From Desulfuromonadales bacterium (GTDB lineage: Bacteria > Desulfobacterota > Desulfuromonadia > Desulfuromonadales > Syntrophotaleaceae), in the NCBI GenBank assembly GCA_030154185.1, contig JASKKK010000023.1, positions 1 through 40,120 of the forward strand: a stretch of DNA of 40,120 nt. Reading direction: 5' to 3'. Made by a program: the position numbers and the translations under genes. Shown here one piece after another: positions 24,499 through 34,578 of the stretch (its first letter is position 1; each line of letters starts with the position of its first letter). The notes under the pieces are model-generated. The model did no database searches and had not been told where the DNA came from. It worked only from the letters and a program-made list of their open reading frames with translations.

Positions 24499-26889
24499 TC
24501 AAGACCCCGAAGGAGGATCAATGACGAGCCGCTGGTGTTTTTCGTACAGCCGAGGTTCGTCCTCCGTTTCGGGCAAAAGGGTATGAGCGATCACTTCCGA
24601 AAGGGAGTCGACCAGAATAATGGTCATTTTATTGCGAATATGCTCATCGAGTTCTTTGATATGCTCGCGATTTCGCTCCGGCAGCAATACGGTGGTCACG
24701 CCCGCACGTCTGGCGGCCAGGACTTTTTCCTTGACGCCCCCGATGGGCAGTATCCTGCCAGACAGGGTCAGTTCCCCGGTCATGGCGACATTGCGCCGCG
24801 CCGCGCGGCCGGTCAGCAGAGAAATAAGGGCTGTTGCGATGGTCACACCCGCCGACGGGCCATCCTTGGGTATGGCTCCGGACGGCACGTGAATATGGAT
24901 ATCGGTATTTTCGAACATTCCGGCATTTACCCCGAATTCCACATGGTGAGCCCGCACATAGGACAGGGCGGTCTTGGCCGATTCCTGCATAACGCCACCG
25001 AGGCTGCCGGTCAGTGTCAGATCTTTGCGCCCGGCCATGGCCGACACTTCGACAAAAATGATGTCGCCCCCCGATTCGGTCCATGCAAGCCCCGTCACCA
25101 CACCGATACGGTCTTCCTCCGCGGCTACATCGGAGAAAAACTTCCGCGGACCGAGCATCTTCTCCACCTGATCGGATGTTATGACGACCGGGGCCGTCCC
25201 CCCCTGGGCCACCTTTTTTGCAACCTTGCGACAAACCGAAGCAATCTGCCGATCGATGTTTCGCACACCAGCTTCCCGCGTATAATTCTTTATAATCTTG
25301 AGCACGGCATCCTCTTCGAATCGCAAAGGATGCCTTTCCAGACCGTTTTCGACAATCTGCTTCGGCACCAGATACTTGAGCACAATCTGCAATTTCTCTT
25401 CATCACTGTATCCCGGCAGCCGCAATACCTCCATGCGGTCCCGCAACGGCGGCGGGACTGTATCCATAACGTTGGCGGTCGTGATGAACATGACGTGGGA
25501 CAGATCGAAAGGAACATCGAGATAGTGGTCGGTAAATGTATCATTCTGCTCCGGGTCGAGGACTTCGAGCAAGGCGGCAGCCGGATCACCGCGAAAATCC
25601 TGTCCGATCTTGTCCACTTCATCGAGCATGAAAACCGGATTATTCGATCCGGCGCGGCATATTTCCTGAATAATCCGACCGGGCATGGCGCCGATATAGG
25701 TGCGCCTATGGCCGCGAATCTCGGCCTCGTCTTTCATGCCGCCCAGGGATATGCGTATGAACTTGCGTCCGAGAGAACGGGCAATGGATCGTCCCAGCGA
25801 TGTCTTGCCGACGCCGGGCGGTCCGACGAAGCAAAGAATGGGCCCTTTCAAGGAGGCCTTGAGGGTATGAACAGCCAGGAACTCGAGAATACGTTCCTTG
25901 ATCTCTACCAGATCGTAATGATCTTCATCGAGGATCTGCTGCGCCCGTTGGATATCGAGCACATCCGTCGTGCCTCTCAGCCAGGGCGTGTTGCATAGAT
26001 ATTCGACGTAAGTCCGGGTCACCGTATATTCCGGAGAGGAAGGATTGATACGTTCGAGCCGGGCCAGTTCTTTCTCCGCCACGGAGCGAACGACCTCCGG
26101 CATTTTCCCCCCTCGCACCACTGAACGAAACTGTCGAAGTTCCGATTGTTGCGGGTCCTCTTCGCCAAGTTGGTTCTGAATGTGTTTGAGCTGCTCCCGC
26201 AACAGATTTTCTTTCTGGCTGCGCACCGTCTGCCGTGAACGTTCACCACCGGGCGCTTTTTTGGACTGTAACTTCTGAATCTCGGCGGTGAGAAAAAGAT
26301 ACACATCCTTGAGACGTTCCAGCGGATCGAGCGTTTCGAGCAGGCGCTGCTGATCCTTCACTTCCAGGTTGAGATAAACAGCCAGCGTATCGGCAAGCTT
26401 GCCGGGATCGTCGATACGTCCGATGACGTGGTTGACATCTTCGGGAAATTCCTGCCCCAGAGACTGTGCCACACGTAACAAGGCAACAATGCTCTGCATC
26501 AATGCCTGAGCTACAGAACTGCGGTTTTCCCGTTCGGCAATCAGGCTGACCGAAGCCATAACGAAGGGCGTAATCTGCCGGGTGCTTATCAGGCGGACCC
26601 GGCTCAAACCTTCCAGCATGATTTTACAGCCGCCTTCGGGAAATCTCAGAACCTGATTTATCCGGCAGATCGTACCTACACGCGCAAACTGCTCACGTCC
26701 GGTAATGGGATCGACGGCCAGAATCGCGAGGATGACAAGAAGCCTCTCGCTACGCAGGGCTTCTTCGACCATTCCCATATGTTCCTTACCGACAAACAGC
26801 GGAAAAGATCTATGGGGAAAAACAACCTGATCAGGCAAACTATATACGGGCACTTCGGGCGGGAGTACATCGAGGGGATGTCCGGTCAT
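24499..26889 (-). CDS. lon: ATP-dependent Lon protease
   Basis: 796 residues. An N-terminal substrate-binding domain (about 10-200) and coiled coil are followed by an AAA+ module with Walker [12 protein letters not shown] and Walker [12 protein letters not shown]. The protease domain carries the Ser-Lys dyad in PKDGPSAG (S679) and GGVKEK (K722), which happen to have the same numbers as in the E. coli enzyme. It degrades misfolded and short-lived regulatory proteins. AAGGGAG precedes the ATG, and a consensus promoter lies about 130 bases upstream. The second CDS after ispB on the same strand. Confidence 0.97.
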   Translation of the reverse strand: MTGHPLDVLPPEVPVYSLPDQVVFPHRSFPLFVGKEHMGMVEEALRSERLLVILAILAVDPITGREQFARVGTICRINQVLRFPEGGCKIMLEGLSRVRLISTRQITPFVMASVSLIAERENRSSVAQALMQSIVALLRVAQSLGQEFPEDVNHVIGRIDDPGKLADTLAVYLNLEVKDQQRLLETLDPLERLKDVYLFLTAEIQKLQSKKAPGGERSRQTVRSQKENLLREQLKHIQNQLGEEDPQQSELRQFRSVVRGGKMPEVVRSVAEKELARLERINPSSPEYTVTRTYVEYLCNTPWLRGTTDVLDIQRAQQILDEDHYDLVEIKERILEFLAVHTLKASLKGPILCFVGPPGVGKTSLGRSIARSLGRKFIRISLGGMKDEAEIRGHRRTYIGAMPGRIIQEICRAGSNNPVFMLDEVDKIGQDFRGDPAAALLEVLDPEQNDTFTDHYLDVPFDLSHVMFITTANVMDTVPPPLRDRMEVLRLPGYSDEEKLQIVLKYLVPKQIVENGLERHPLRFEEDAVLKIIKNYTREAGVRNIDRQIASVCRKVAKKVAQGGTAPVVITSDQVEKMLGPRKFFSDVAAEEDRIGVVTGLAWTESGGDIIFVEVSAMAGRKDLTLTGSLGGVMQESAKTALSYVRAHHVEFGVNAGMFENTDIHIHVPSGAIPKDGPSAGVTIATALISLLTGRAARRNVAMTGELTLSGRILPIGGVKEKVLAARRAGVTTVLLPERNREHIKELDEHIRNKMTIILVDSLSEVIAHTLLPETEDEPRLYEKHQRLVIDPPSGS

Positions 26890-27027
26890 GGGTAGCTCCC
26901 TTCGTCACGAACCACAGAATGAATTTCCCCACGGGGGTCGACAAGGGCAAGGACCTGCCTTTTTCCGGAAACAGTGAAACCGATCCGCAGCGGGTTTCAT
27001 CTTTAGTGCGACAGGTCCGATGAGTTA

Positions 27028-27055
27028 ATGATAACAACCGTCAATCGACTGTCAA
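27028..27055 (-). promoter_or_regulatory. Sigma-70 promoter of lon
   Basis: Minus strand: TTGACA (27050-27055), a 16-base spacer, TATCAT (27028-27033), 11 of 12 consensus positions. The start point would be near 27020. No CIRCE element or sigma-32 type promoter was seen. Confidence 0.7.
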
Positions 27056-27136
27056 GGAGGACAAAACGGTGTCATTCCAGGGAGTTGGGAAGAGCGGGAG
27101 GCATGCGTAGAGCTATGGAAGGCCTCGAAGAGAAAG

Positions 27137-28105
27137 TCAACAACGCCGGCGGGCGGCGGTTTCCGCCAGATCGACAAGAGCCCTCCGCCAGGGAGAATCG
27201 GCAAAATCCTGCAACCGCGAGCAGGCTTTAGCCGCATAATAATCAGCCTGCTGCCGTGCATAGCCGACGCCATCGTATCGCCCGATCAGTTGCTGCACGA
27301 AGGCAAGGTCCTCGTCCCCAAGGACATCTTTGGAAAAAATCTCTCTGACCAGCTCTTTTTCAGAGTCCCGACAGCGGCGCAAGGCATGGATGAGGGGCAG
27401 CGTCATTTTCCCTTCGTCAAGATCCCGACCGAGAACCTTGCCGGACTCCTTTTGATCGGCAACATAATCGAGGACATCATCGACCAGTTGAAAAGCCACG
27501 CCCAGATCCATACCGAAAGCGGCAAGAGCTTCTTCCTTTTCTGGGGATAATCGGCCAAGGATAGCACCGCACCGACAGGTAGCTGCAAACAAGGCGGCGG
27601 TCTTTCTGCGCACAACGGCCAGATACCGTTCTTCATTCAGAGAGATATCTCCTGAATTCGTGAGCTGAACAACCTCACCCTGTGCCATGAGCGAGGTGGT
27701 CCCCGCCAAAACCTGCATAATGCGACGATCACAAAAATCGACCATCATTTCGAAACAGCGCGCGAAAAGATAGTCACCGACAAGCACGGCAACGTCATTA
27801 CCCCAGGCAACATTGGCGGCAACCTGTCCCCGGCGCAGAGTTGCGCCATCGACGACATCATCATGCAGAAGGGTCGCCGTATGGAGATATTCGATGACAC
27901 AGGCAAGCGGGTATCTCTCTTCGCCCTCGTACCCGCTTAAATGAGCGCATAGCAGCAACAGAACAGGCCGGATGCGTTTTCCGCCACTGACCAGAATATA
28001 GTCGCTCATCTGGCGAATGAGAGGCACATCGGATGTCAGATACTCACGGAAACAACTTTCAATATGTTTCAGATCTTCCTTGAGCAGTTTCTGAGCAAGC
28101 TGCAT
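27137..28105 (-). CDS. ispB: Trans-polyprenyl diphosphate synthase (octaprenyl type)
   Basis: 322 residues from the ATG at 28105, a usual length for the family. An in-frame ATG at 28141 lies inside the promoter and is rejected. Both aspartate-rich motifs are present: LLHDDVVD (D82, D83, D86) and LVDDVLDY, plus GGKRIRP (41-47). It builds the long isoprenoid tail, probably of menaquinone in an anaerobe; tail length cannot be read by eye. The last residues RRRC are unusual but not disruptive. Confidence 0.9.
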   Translation of the reverse strand: MQLAQKLLKEDLKHIESCFREYLTSDVPLIRQMSDYILVSGGKRIRPVLLLLCAHLSGYEGEERYPLACVIEYLHTATLLHDDVVDGATLRRGQVAANVAWGNDVAVLVGDYLFARCFEMMVDFCDRRIMQVLAGTTSLMAQGEVVQLTNSGDISLNEERYLAVVRRKTAALFAATCRCGAILGRLSPEKEEALAAFGMDLGVAFQLVDDVLDYVADQKESGKVLGRDLDEGKMTLPLIHALRRCRDSEKELVREIFSKDVLGDEDLAFVQQLIGRYDGVGYARQQADYYAAKACSRLQDFADSPWRRALVDLAETAARRRC

Positions 28106-28139
28106 GCAAATCCCCGTCCTCTCAGGTAAAATGAGGTTC

Positions 28140-28169
28140 ATCCTAAAAAATTCGATCGATCTTTGTCAA
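28140..28169 (-). promoter_or_regulatory. Candidate promoter of ispB
   Basis: Minus strand: TTGACA (28164-28169), 18 bases, TAGGAT (28140-28145). It places the transcript start just upstream of the chosen ATG at 28105. Confidence 0.5.
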
Positions 28170-28253
28170 AGGCTTTTTCCCTGAAAAACGTGCAGGCTGT
28201 TTGCAGATTTGAATAAGCTTGGCCTTTGTGACACAGAAACGCGCCTTTTAAAG

Positions 28254-28284
28254 AAACGGGCAGGACCGTCGGTCCTGCCCGTTT
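28254..28284 (-). terminator. Terminator of the J-domain gene
   Basis: A 14-bp perfect stem (AAACGGGCAGGACC / GGTCCTGCCCGTTT) with a 3-base loop. On the minus strand it runs into TTTCTTT, about 75 bases past the gene's stop. Confidence 0.75.
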
Positions 28285-28356
28285 TCCATGGATAGATGGC
28301 AACTGCCGGGCCGCTTGTGGTTTTTTTTCGGATACACCAGGCGAGAAATGACGACA

Positions 28357-29187
28357 TCACCTGAATAACGCCGATCCGTTTCCGTAACGCCGATTATGCT
28401 CCTTCTGCTCCCTGGCAAGAAGCTCCATTTCATCATGACTCAATACCGCATGTTCCACGAAATATTGCCCCAGTTTTTTCTGTTGGGAGCGCTGGTAAAA
28501 CAACAGGGTCTGCAGTTGCCTGCGAGTAATGAAATCCAGACCTACGGCCTTTTCTCCAAAGCGACGTCCCCGTCCTCGAAAACCGAGAATGAAATTCACA
28601 TCTCTTTTTTCGAGCCACCCCCACCTTTGTGCGATGTCGCCGAGGTTAGGGCGCTGGCGTCGCTGCCATAGAAGTGCGTCCATCAACAATCGATAATCGA
28701 TGCATTTTCGATAGTACAGATACAATCCGATCTGTAAAGCCCGACGCGGCAGATAATCGGTACTGAAACGAGAATCGGTGAACCGGCCTGATTTTTGTTT
28801 GGAAGTGTTGGAGGAGTCCGCCTCCGGCCTTGAAACGGGGTTGGAAGGGGACGATGAACAGAAGGGACCGGAGGACGATCGAGACGGCGTCCACAAACCG
28901 CTTTCGCGTAGTTCGAAAAAATTACAGATCACTTCGTAGGAAGCCAGCAGTTTCTGAAACTGCTCGGTCTGAGAACGCTGGGTCTCCGCACCAACGCCGC
29001 CGTAAAGGTCCGGATGGGTTTCTTTCACCTTTCGGCGATAAGCGGATTTCGCCCCGCTTGGTTGCAAATAGGAAAAAAAATCCAGCGACAACTGGATGCC
29101 GTTCCCGAAAAGCAGACGGCAGGCCTCGAAAAGATCGCTCTCAGTTATCCCTACCACTATAAACCGGCTCCCCTTGAGTGGAATCAT
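28357..29187 (-). CDS. DnaJ-domain protein with a C-terminal helical repeat domain
   Basis: About 276 residues if started at ATG 29187; a GTG at 29208 or later GTG codons near 29160 are alternatives, since none has a clear ribosome site at ideal spacing. A degenerate J-domain contains the HPD tripeptide in YRRKVKETHPDLYGG, but helix I is not typical. A serine-rich linker (PSRSSSGPFCSSSPSNP) leads to a C-terminal domain with repeated motifs: LGDIAQRWGWL, FGEKAVGLDFITRRQLQTLL and LGQYFVEHAVLSHDEMELL. The latter resemble helical segments found in many deltaproteobacterial proteins and in secretion-ATPase N-domains. It probably recruits DnaK to a specific client. Confidence 0.65.
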   Translation of the reverse strand: MIPLKGSRFIVVGITESDLFEACRLLFGNGIQLSLDFFSYLQPSGAKSAYRRKVKETHPDLYGGVGAETQRSQTEQFQKLLASYEVICNFFELRESGLWTPSRSSSGPFCSSSPSNPVSRPEADSSNTSKQKSGRFTDSRFSTDYLPRRALQIGLYLYYRKCIDYRLLMDALLWQRRQRPNLGDIAQRWGWLEKRDVNFILGFRGRGRRFGEKAVGLDFITRRQLQTLLFYQRSQQKKLGQYFVEHAVLSHDEMELLAREQKEHNRRYGNGSALFR

Positions 29188-30146
29188 GCCTGTGGGCAAC
29201 AACAACACCAGTCATACAAGGGCAACCCCCTCAAAAGACTCATGTTTGCGGTGTAATGCCATTTAACCTTTTGCAAAAATTTTGTCAATACGTTTCCCCA
29301 CGATTTCGGTTAGACGCTTCGACCGACGGTGTCACCGCTAAACTCTGGCTTTCCGGAAAACCGACTCCCTGACCACCTGTCAAAATAATGATTTTTCGGT
29401 GACATACCGAAACACTGCTTGCTTGAACAGTCCATGTTATCGACACCTCGACAACGATTAAACTTTTCTTTTCCAGGTCACCATATTGACATAACTTTCG
29501 GCAACGACGGCCTGAAAACATAACAAAAAGTCTCTGTGAAAAAGGGATTGAACAAACACACGTTGTAACGCTTCAACTTTTTGATGCCCAAGTCAATTCC
29601 TTGAAAGAAATTTAGCCCTACTGTTTTTATCGTCCGTAGAAAATTATTCTATTGCGCCGAGTCTCAAATTAACCAAGGCTTATTCTAGATAAAGGTGCTT
29701 TACTACATCCAGCTACCGATGCATAAACCATTGAAATCACCTGTTTTTAAAACATTGGAAATATTGATCTGTTTTGATTATTTGTCTGTAATTAAAAGTG
29801 GCGTTTACCGAACTATGATTTAGTTTATTCTGGAATCCGAAAGCTATTTTGTGTATAAAAATAACCAATAAAAACAGGTTCCGTTCCTGCACCAAGCCAC
29901 GAAAAGCACAAACAGCGTTTTTATTTTTTCTATCTTCAAAGGAAAGGCGGTGTATTTCGTTTAAAAGAAACGATAAAGCAAGCCGAAGACTCAGATTTTA
30001 AAATCAACATTTCCGCCCCACGGCATAGCCTTTGCAAAAAATGTTTAATTCCGGAGACTGAAATTTTTTATCCGGCCGGCACTCACCAATTAGGAGTCTT
30101 GCCACCAAAGAGGCTCCGACGGCCGACAAAGGGAGGGGGACAGCGC
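29188..30146. other. AT-rich gene-free stretch upstream of the chemoreceptor
   Basis: About 960 bases with no supportable gene. Its middle is much richer in AT than its surroundings (17 G/C in the 60 bases at 29761-29820). It holds the sigma-54-like promoter at 30021-30036, a small hairpin TCGTTT/AAACGA (29957-29973), and many A/T tracts that could bind nucleoid proteins or IHF. No repeats, tRNA or mobile-element remains were recognised. Confidence 0.6.
30021..30036 (+). promoter_or_regulatory. Sigma-54 promoter candidate of the chemoreceptor gene
   Basis: CGGCATAGCCTTTGCA has GG and GC exactly 10 bases apart, with GGCA at -24 and a perfect TTGCA at -12 (consensus TGGCACGnnnnTTGCA). The start point would be near 30048, about 100 bases before the GTG. 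Confidence 0.55.
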
Positions 30147-32294
30147 GTGAAAGACCTGAAAATCCCAGCAAAGATTTTCTTGCTCAGCGGCAGTATCATT
30201 TTGATTTTCACCCTGGTTGCGTCATGGCTTTATATCCACTTTCGCAACAACATCATGGAAGCACGTCGCAACGAAATCCGACACGTGGTTGAATCGGCCT
30301 GGGGTCAAGTCGATCACTTCGCCCGCCTGGCCAAAACCGGACAGATGAGCGTTGATGAGGCTCAGGAAAAGGCCAAATCCATCATTCAGGACCTGCGCTT
30401 CGCCGACGACAATTATTTCTGGATAAGCGACCTGCAACCCAAAATGGTCCTGCATCCGCTGGACTCTGAACTCAATGGTCAGTCGCTGGCGGCCAAAGAA
30501 GACTCCAATGGCATGCGCATGTTCGTGAAAATGGCTGAAATCTGCCGCAAGGATGGAGAAGGTTTCCTTGAATATGCCTGGCACAAGGAAGGTTCCACCA
30601 AACCCGTTGGCAAAATTTCCTTTGTCAAAATGGTGCCCGACTGGAACTGGGTCGTTGGTGCGGGCCTTTATCTTGACGACATTCAAAAGGTTTTATCCAA
30701 CCTGTTTTACACAACCTTCGGCATTCTTCTGGTCGTCATCGCATCGTCCATGACGCTGGTGTTCTTTGTTACCCGCGGCATATCCAACCCCCTGAAAGAA
30801 TCGGCCGAAATTCTGGAAAAGGTCGGCAAAGGAGATTTCAGTCAGAGACTCAACCTCAATCGCAACGACGAAATCGGTCGCATGGCCAAATCCCTCAACC
30901 AATGCTTCGACAATGTGCGGGAAATGTTCTTGAATATCCGCACCATGGGTGTACAGATCGCCGTCAATACTCTGAAAGTGTCCAGCCAGGTGGACGTTTC
31001 ATCGCGAAATTCCCTCGAACAGGGGACACTGGCCCAGGATATCTTTGCCAGCAGCCAGGAAACCAACGCGGCTCATGGCGAAATTTCCGCCAACACCCAG
31101 AATATCTGCGCGTCGACCTCCAACAATCTTGACATGGCTCAGAATTCCTTCAAAGAGCTCATGGAAACCAACGACAGCATCAATACCATGACCGATAAAA
31201 TTGCCGGATACACGGTGACCATCGGTCAGATGGATGCCGAATCGCAGGACATCAAGAAGATCGTATCGCTGATTAAATCGATCGCCACCCAAACTTCCCT
31301 GTTGTCCCTTAACGCGGCCATCGAAGCTGCCCGGGCCGGACAGGCCGGCAAAGGATTCGCCATCGTTGCCGACGAAGTCAAAGCTCTGGCCGAGCAGGTC
31401 AATGCAGCCAGCGAAGACATCGCCGGAAAAATCAATACCATGCTGGCGCATATCGAAACCTGTATCAACGAAACGGAAGATATCAGCGAAGTGGCCAAGG
31501 CCACCCAGTCGGCGGTAAGCAAATCCTGCGACAGCTTCAAAACCATGATCACCGATCTGGAAAAAAGCGACGATCAACTCCAGAGCATCACCGCTTCGGT
31601 CGAGGAGCTTTCCGCCGCCAACAACGAAGTGCACGGAAAGGTTTCCCACATCAACCAGATCAGTCGCGAAGTCTCCGACACCATGGAGGAAGCCAAAAAC
31701 TCGACCGACAGTCTCTACCAGATCACGGAAAATCTGCAGCGCATGAACGCCCGGTTCAAGACCGGCAAAGGCTATGGAGAACATGTCGTCGGCGAGGTGC
31801 GCAAAGCACGCAGCAAAATCCGCAAGAACATGGAAAAGATGCTCGAAAGCGGCATCGATGTATTCGATCGTGACTACCAGCCGGTTCCCGGCACCAACCC
31901 GCAGAAGTTCAACACCGCCTATACCGATGCCTTCGCCAGGGAATGTCAAGCTGTTTACGACAAGCTGGTCAACGACGTAAAAGGCGGCGTTTTCGCCGTA
32001 TGCGTCGACGTCAACGGTTATGCGGCAACCCATAACAGCTTCTGTTCCCAGCCGCCCACGGGAGACCCTGAGATAGATATGGTTCACAGTCGCGATCAGC
32101 GTATTTTCGACGATCCGAGCAGCCTGGCGGCCGCCACCAACACCCTTCCCGTCCTGCTGCATACCTATCAGAGGGACGACGGGGAAATCCTGAGTGAGTT
32201 CGCCATGCCCATTTTCATCAACGGCAAGCATTGGGGAGCGTTGCGTTTCGGATGCGATCCCGAAGTTGTCATGGATATGAATTACGTTTCCTGA
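30147..32294 (+). CDS. Methyl-accepting chemotaxis protein: sCache_2, HAMP, signalling domain and extra C-terminal domain
   Basis: 715 residues from GTG 30147, which follows GGAGGGGG; an upstream TTG at 30099 is less likely. TM1 is at about 9-30. A periplasmic single Cache domain (about 40-180, with [18 protein letters not shown] and [12 protein letters not shown]) is followed by TM2 (184-208), HAMP (210-262) and a signalling coiled coil whose tip reads [18 protein letters not shown]. After the coiled coil, residues about 570-705 form an extra domain with [29 protein letters not shown] and [10 protein letters not shown], a pattern I recall from other proteobacterial receptors. It includes four cysteines (600, 619, 633, 703). 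It is monocistronic, so it probably feeds a chemotaxis cluster elsewhere. Confidence 0.92.
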   Translation: MKDLKIPAKIFLLSGSIILIFTLVASWLYIHFRNNIMEARRNEIRHVVESAWGQVDHFARLAKTGQMSVDEAQEKAKSIIQDLRFADDNYFWISDLQPKMVLHPLDSELNGQSLAAKEDSNGMRMFVKMAEICRKDGEGFLEYAWHKEGSTKPVGKISFVKMVPDWNWVVGAGLYLDDIQKVLSNLFYTTFGILLVVIASSMTLVFFVTRGISNPLKESAEILEKVGKGDFSQRLNLNRNDEIGRMAKSLNQCFDNVREMFLNIRTMGVQIAVNTLKVSSQVDVSSRNSLEQGTLAQDIFASSQETNAAHGEISANTQNICASTSNNLDMAQNSFKELMETNDSINTMTDKIAGYTVTIGQMDAESQDIKKIVSLIKSIATQTSLLSLNAAIEAARAGQAGKGFAIVADEVKALAEQVNAASEDIAGKINTMLAHIETCINETEDISEVAKATQSAVSKSCDSFKTMITDLEKSDDQLQSITASVEELSAANNEVHGKVSHINQISREVSDTMEEAKNSTDSLYQITENLQRMNARFKTGKGYGEHVVGEVRKARSKIRKNMEKMLESGIDVFDRDYQPVPGTNPQKFNTAYTDAFARECQAVYDKLVNDVKGGVFAVCVDVNGYAATHNSFCSQPPTGDPEIDMVHSRDQRIFDDPSSLAAATNTLPVLLHTYQRDDGEILSEFAMPIFINGKHWGALRFGCDPEVVMDMNYVS

Positions 32295-32318
32295 TCCACC
32301 TCCATACCTGCACGAAAC

Positions 32319-32349
32319 GCCCTCGACACCTGCAAAGGTTGTCGAGGGC
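32319..32349 (+). terminator. Terminator of the chemoreceptor gene
   Basis: A 10-bp perfect stem (GCCCTCGACA / TGTCGAGGGC) with an 11-base loop, followed by CTCTTTATATA, 25 bases past the stop. The U-tract is modest. Confidence 0.6.
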
Positions 32350-32414
32350 CTCTTTATATACACGCACGACCATACGGCGACGAATAAACCCCAAATTCCC
32401 CTGACATGTCCCTA

Positions 32415-33500
32415 TCAGCAATCCATGTGCACCTCGCACGGCAACAACGGACGCTCCAACAGCCGCCGGGGAAGATGTATGAGCCGACACGCGTCCGGCA
32501 GGTAAAGTTCCCTGTAAAGCTCCGCGCTTCTGCTGCTGCAGGACTTGGACAAATGCACAGGCAGGTAGCACGCCGGTTTGATCTTCGCCAGCAACCGGTT
32601 CATATCCCGAGTGCAAAGGTGGTATGATTCACGCGCTTTCTTTTTATGATCTGCGAGAAATGCGCATTCGCCTACCAGCAGAGTGACTCCTTTGAGAAGA
32701 TTCGTCACCACCTTCTCGTTCTCATCCGAATAACCGATATCCGTCATATAGCCGATGGATGGAGCAACGGTTCGTTTCGCCAGACAGTCATAGAGGCATG
32801 CCGTATCCTGAACCTTCAGCTCACGCGTTCCCGGCTCGCCAGAACACATCACGGTCAAAGGCTCTTTCCCCAACTTCCCCTGATAAAATTGTTTTTTCAG
32901 CTCAGCGATCCAGGGACCGTTCACCAATCCTGCCCGGATCACGCGGTTCGGATCCAGAACGAAAGCCGGCTGTTCTGAAAGGCGGTAAACCAGAACCGGA
33001 ATGCGATGGTCGGCCTGTCGGGCTTCAACTTTCACCCATCGATTCTCGAAGATGACGCTGTCGCCTCGCCTCCCGATCCCGTCAAAGAGGCGCGCAAATC
33101 GTCGTGGGCCGGGGAATAACCATTTGACAACCTTCTCCGGATGAATTTCAAGCACTCGAAAGGTACACCAGAATTTTTCGTGGAGATTCCAGTCGTAGGC
33201 CGCAAGCTTGTGCTCGACCTTGTCCGCAAGCCCTGGGGGACCGAACACATCGAAACGGCGGGGCGATACCAAGACCTGCCTGACCAGGGTATCGAAGCCC
33301 ATGAAATGATCCATATGGGCGTGGCTGACAAATAGAGCCGCCGTGGACTTAATGACTCTTTTGGCCATATGATGCAGTTGACCGCAATCGAAAAGCAGCG
33401 CCCTCCCCCACGGGCGTACTTTAACCCACAACACCGGATCGTCAAGCAAACCGCAAAAGCACGTCGGTTCCAGATAACGAAAACGCATCCCACAGGACAT
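32415..33500 (-). CDS. MBL-fold metallo-hydrolase, RNase Z-like
   Basis: 361 residues from ATG 33500, preceded by GGGAG. The frame continues upstream over the divergent ABC gene, but that part is not protein-like. The metal motif is SHAHMDHFMGFD (H60, H62, D64, H65). Later histidine and aspartate ligands are in MTDIGYSDENE and LPVHLSK. This resembles the tRNase Z/ElaC-like branch of the beta-lactamase fold, though the usual long tRNA-binding exosite is not obvious, so it may be another phosphodiesterase. Cysteines are frequent near the start (SCGM, PTCFCG). It stands alone, divergent from the ABC exporter genes. Confidence 0.8.
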   Translation of the reverse strand: MSCGMRFRYLEPTCFCGLLDDPVLWVKVRPWGRALLFDCGQLHHMAKRVIKSTAALFVSHAHMDHFMGFDTLVRQVLVSPRRFDVFGPPGLADKVEHKLAAYDWNLHEKFWCTFRVLEIHPEKVVKWLFPGPRRFARLFDGIGRRGDSVIFENRWVKVEARQADHRIPVLVYRLSEQPAFVLDPNRVIRAGLVNGPWIAELKKQFYQGKLGKEPLTVMCSGEPGTRELKVQDTACLYDCLAKRTVAPSIGYMTDIGYSDENEKVVTNLLKGVTLLVGECAFLADHKKKARESYHLCTRDMNRLLAKIKPACYLPVHLSKSCSSRSAELYRELYLPDACRLIHLPRRLLERPLLPCEVHMDC

Positions 33501-33663
33501 GGTTTTGCTCCCACATGGATTGGACAACCTTTTCAAAATCATATCAAACCGGCAGGTCTTCGCTCTGCCGGATCTGCAGCGACCTATAAACACCCTTATC
33601 TTCCTGTGGCATAATAGGAGCGTATCTGCGCTTCGCAAGCTACCGACAGACAGGAGAGAGTGC

Positions 33664-34578
33664 GTGACGCCGGAAGTCATCTCAGTCGCCCGCCTGAAAA
33701 AAACCTTTGCCACCCTGACGGCCGTCGACGGTATTTCGTTTTTCGTCAAAAGGGGGGAATGTTTCGGTTTACTCGGGCCCAACGGCGCCGGAAAAACCAG
33801 CACCATTCGCATGTTGTACGGCTACAGCCCGGTCAGCGGCGGAGAACTCCGCCTTTTCGGACAGCGCATGAGTAAAAACTGGCGATGTGCTAAGAGTCGC
33901 ATCGGGATCTGCCAACAGGAAGACAACCTCGATCCCGACCTCAGCGTACGGGACAATCTCCTCACCTATGCTCGCTATTTCGATCTTCCGACAGGCACCG
34001 CCCAACAGTCTACCGAACATCTGCTCAGATTTTTTTCCCTCGAACATCGCGCCGAGACCAATATCAGGGAGTTATCCGGAGGGATGAAACGCCGGCTGGT
34101 GCTGGCTCGCGCCCTGATTAACAACCCGGACCTTCTGATTCTCGATGAACCGACCACCGGTCTCGATCCCCAATCCCGCCACCAGGTCTGGGAACGGCTG
34201 GAAGAGCTCAGGACCGGGGGGTTGACCATCTTGCTCACCACCCATTACATGGAAGAGGCTGCCCGACTGTGCGATCGCCTGGTTATCATGGACCAAGGCC
34301 GCATTCTGGTCGAAGGCAGACCGCAGGAACTGATTGAAAAATATGTTGGCCGTGAAGTGATCGAGATATCGCCACCCGATGCCACCTTGCAGGACTATCT
34401 GGAAACCCGCGGACTGTACTATGAGAATTTCGGTCAGCGGCTGGTGGTGCACAATCGTGCCGACGCCGCCCTGTTCGCCACCCTGGCTGACAACTTCGCC
34501 GGCCGCCGCTGCACCCTGAGGCCGGCCACTCTGGAGGATGTTTTTCTGCATCTGACCGGAAAGGAATTGCGCGAATGA
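33664..34578 (+). CDS. ABC-2 type exporter ATP-binding protein (NodI/CcmA-like)
   Basis: 304 residues from GTG 33664, which follows AGGAGAGAGTGC. Walker A is GPNGAGKT (38-45), the signature is LSGGMKRRL, Walker B is LLILDEPTTGLDP, and the switch histidine is in LTTHYMEEA. A C-terminal extension (from GREVIEISPPDA) is typical of exporters of the NodI/DrrA type. It powers the membrane subunit encoded immediately after it, to which it is coupled by an ATGA overlap at 34575-34578. The exported substrate (a drug, lipid or polysaccharide) cannot be inferred. Confidence 0.93.
   Translation: MTPEVISVARLKKTFATLTAVDGISFFVKRGECFGLLGPNGAGKTSTIRMLYGYSPVSGGELRLFGQRMSKNWRCAKSRIGICQQEDNLDPDLSVRDNLLTYARYFDLPTGTAQQSTEHLLRFFSLEHRAETNIRELSGGMKRRLVLARALINNPDLLILDEPTTGLDPQSRHQVWERLEELRTGGLTILLTTHYMEEAARLCDRLVIMDQGRILVEGRPQELIEKYVGREVIEISPPDATLQDYLETRGLYYENFGQRLVVHNRADAALFATLADNFAGRRCTLRPATLEDVFLHLTGKELRE

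Noticed and set aside
24535-25998. Long open frame on the plus strand antisense to lon
   Set aside because: It mirrors the third-position GC pattern of lon; no family resemblance.
30999-32363. Long open frame on the minus strand antisense to the chemoreceptor
   Set aside because: A glycine/valine-rich mirror of the receptor coding sequence with no motif.
33501-33663. Extensions of the ABC ATPase and MBL genes into each other's 5' ends
   Set aside because: Both have better internal starts with ribosome sites (33664 and 33500); this is a divergent promoter region.
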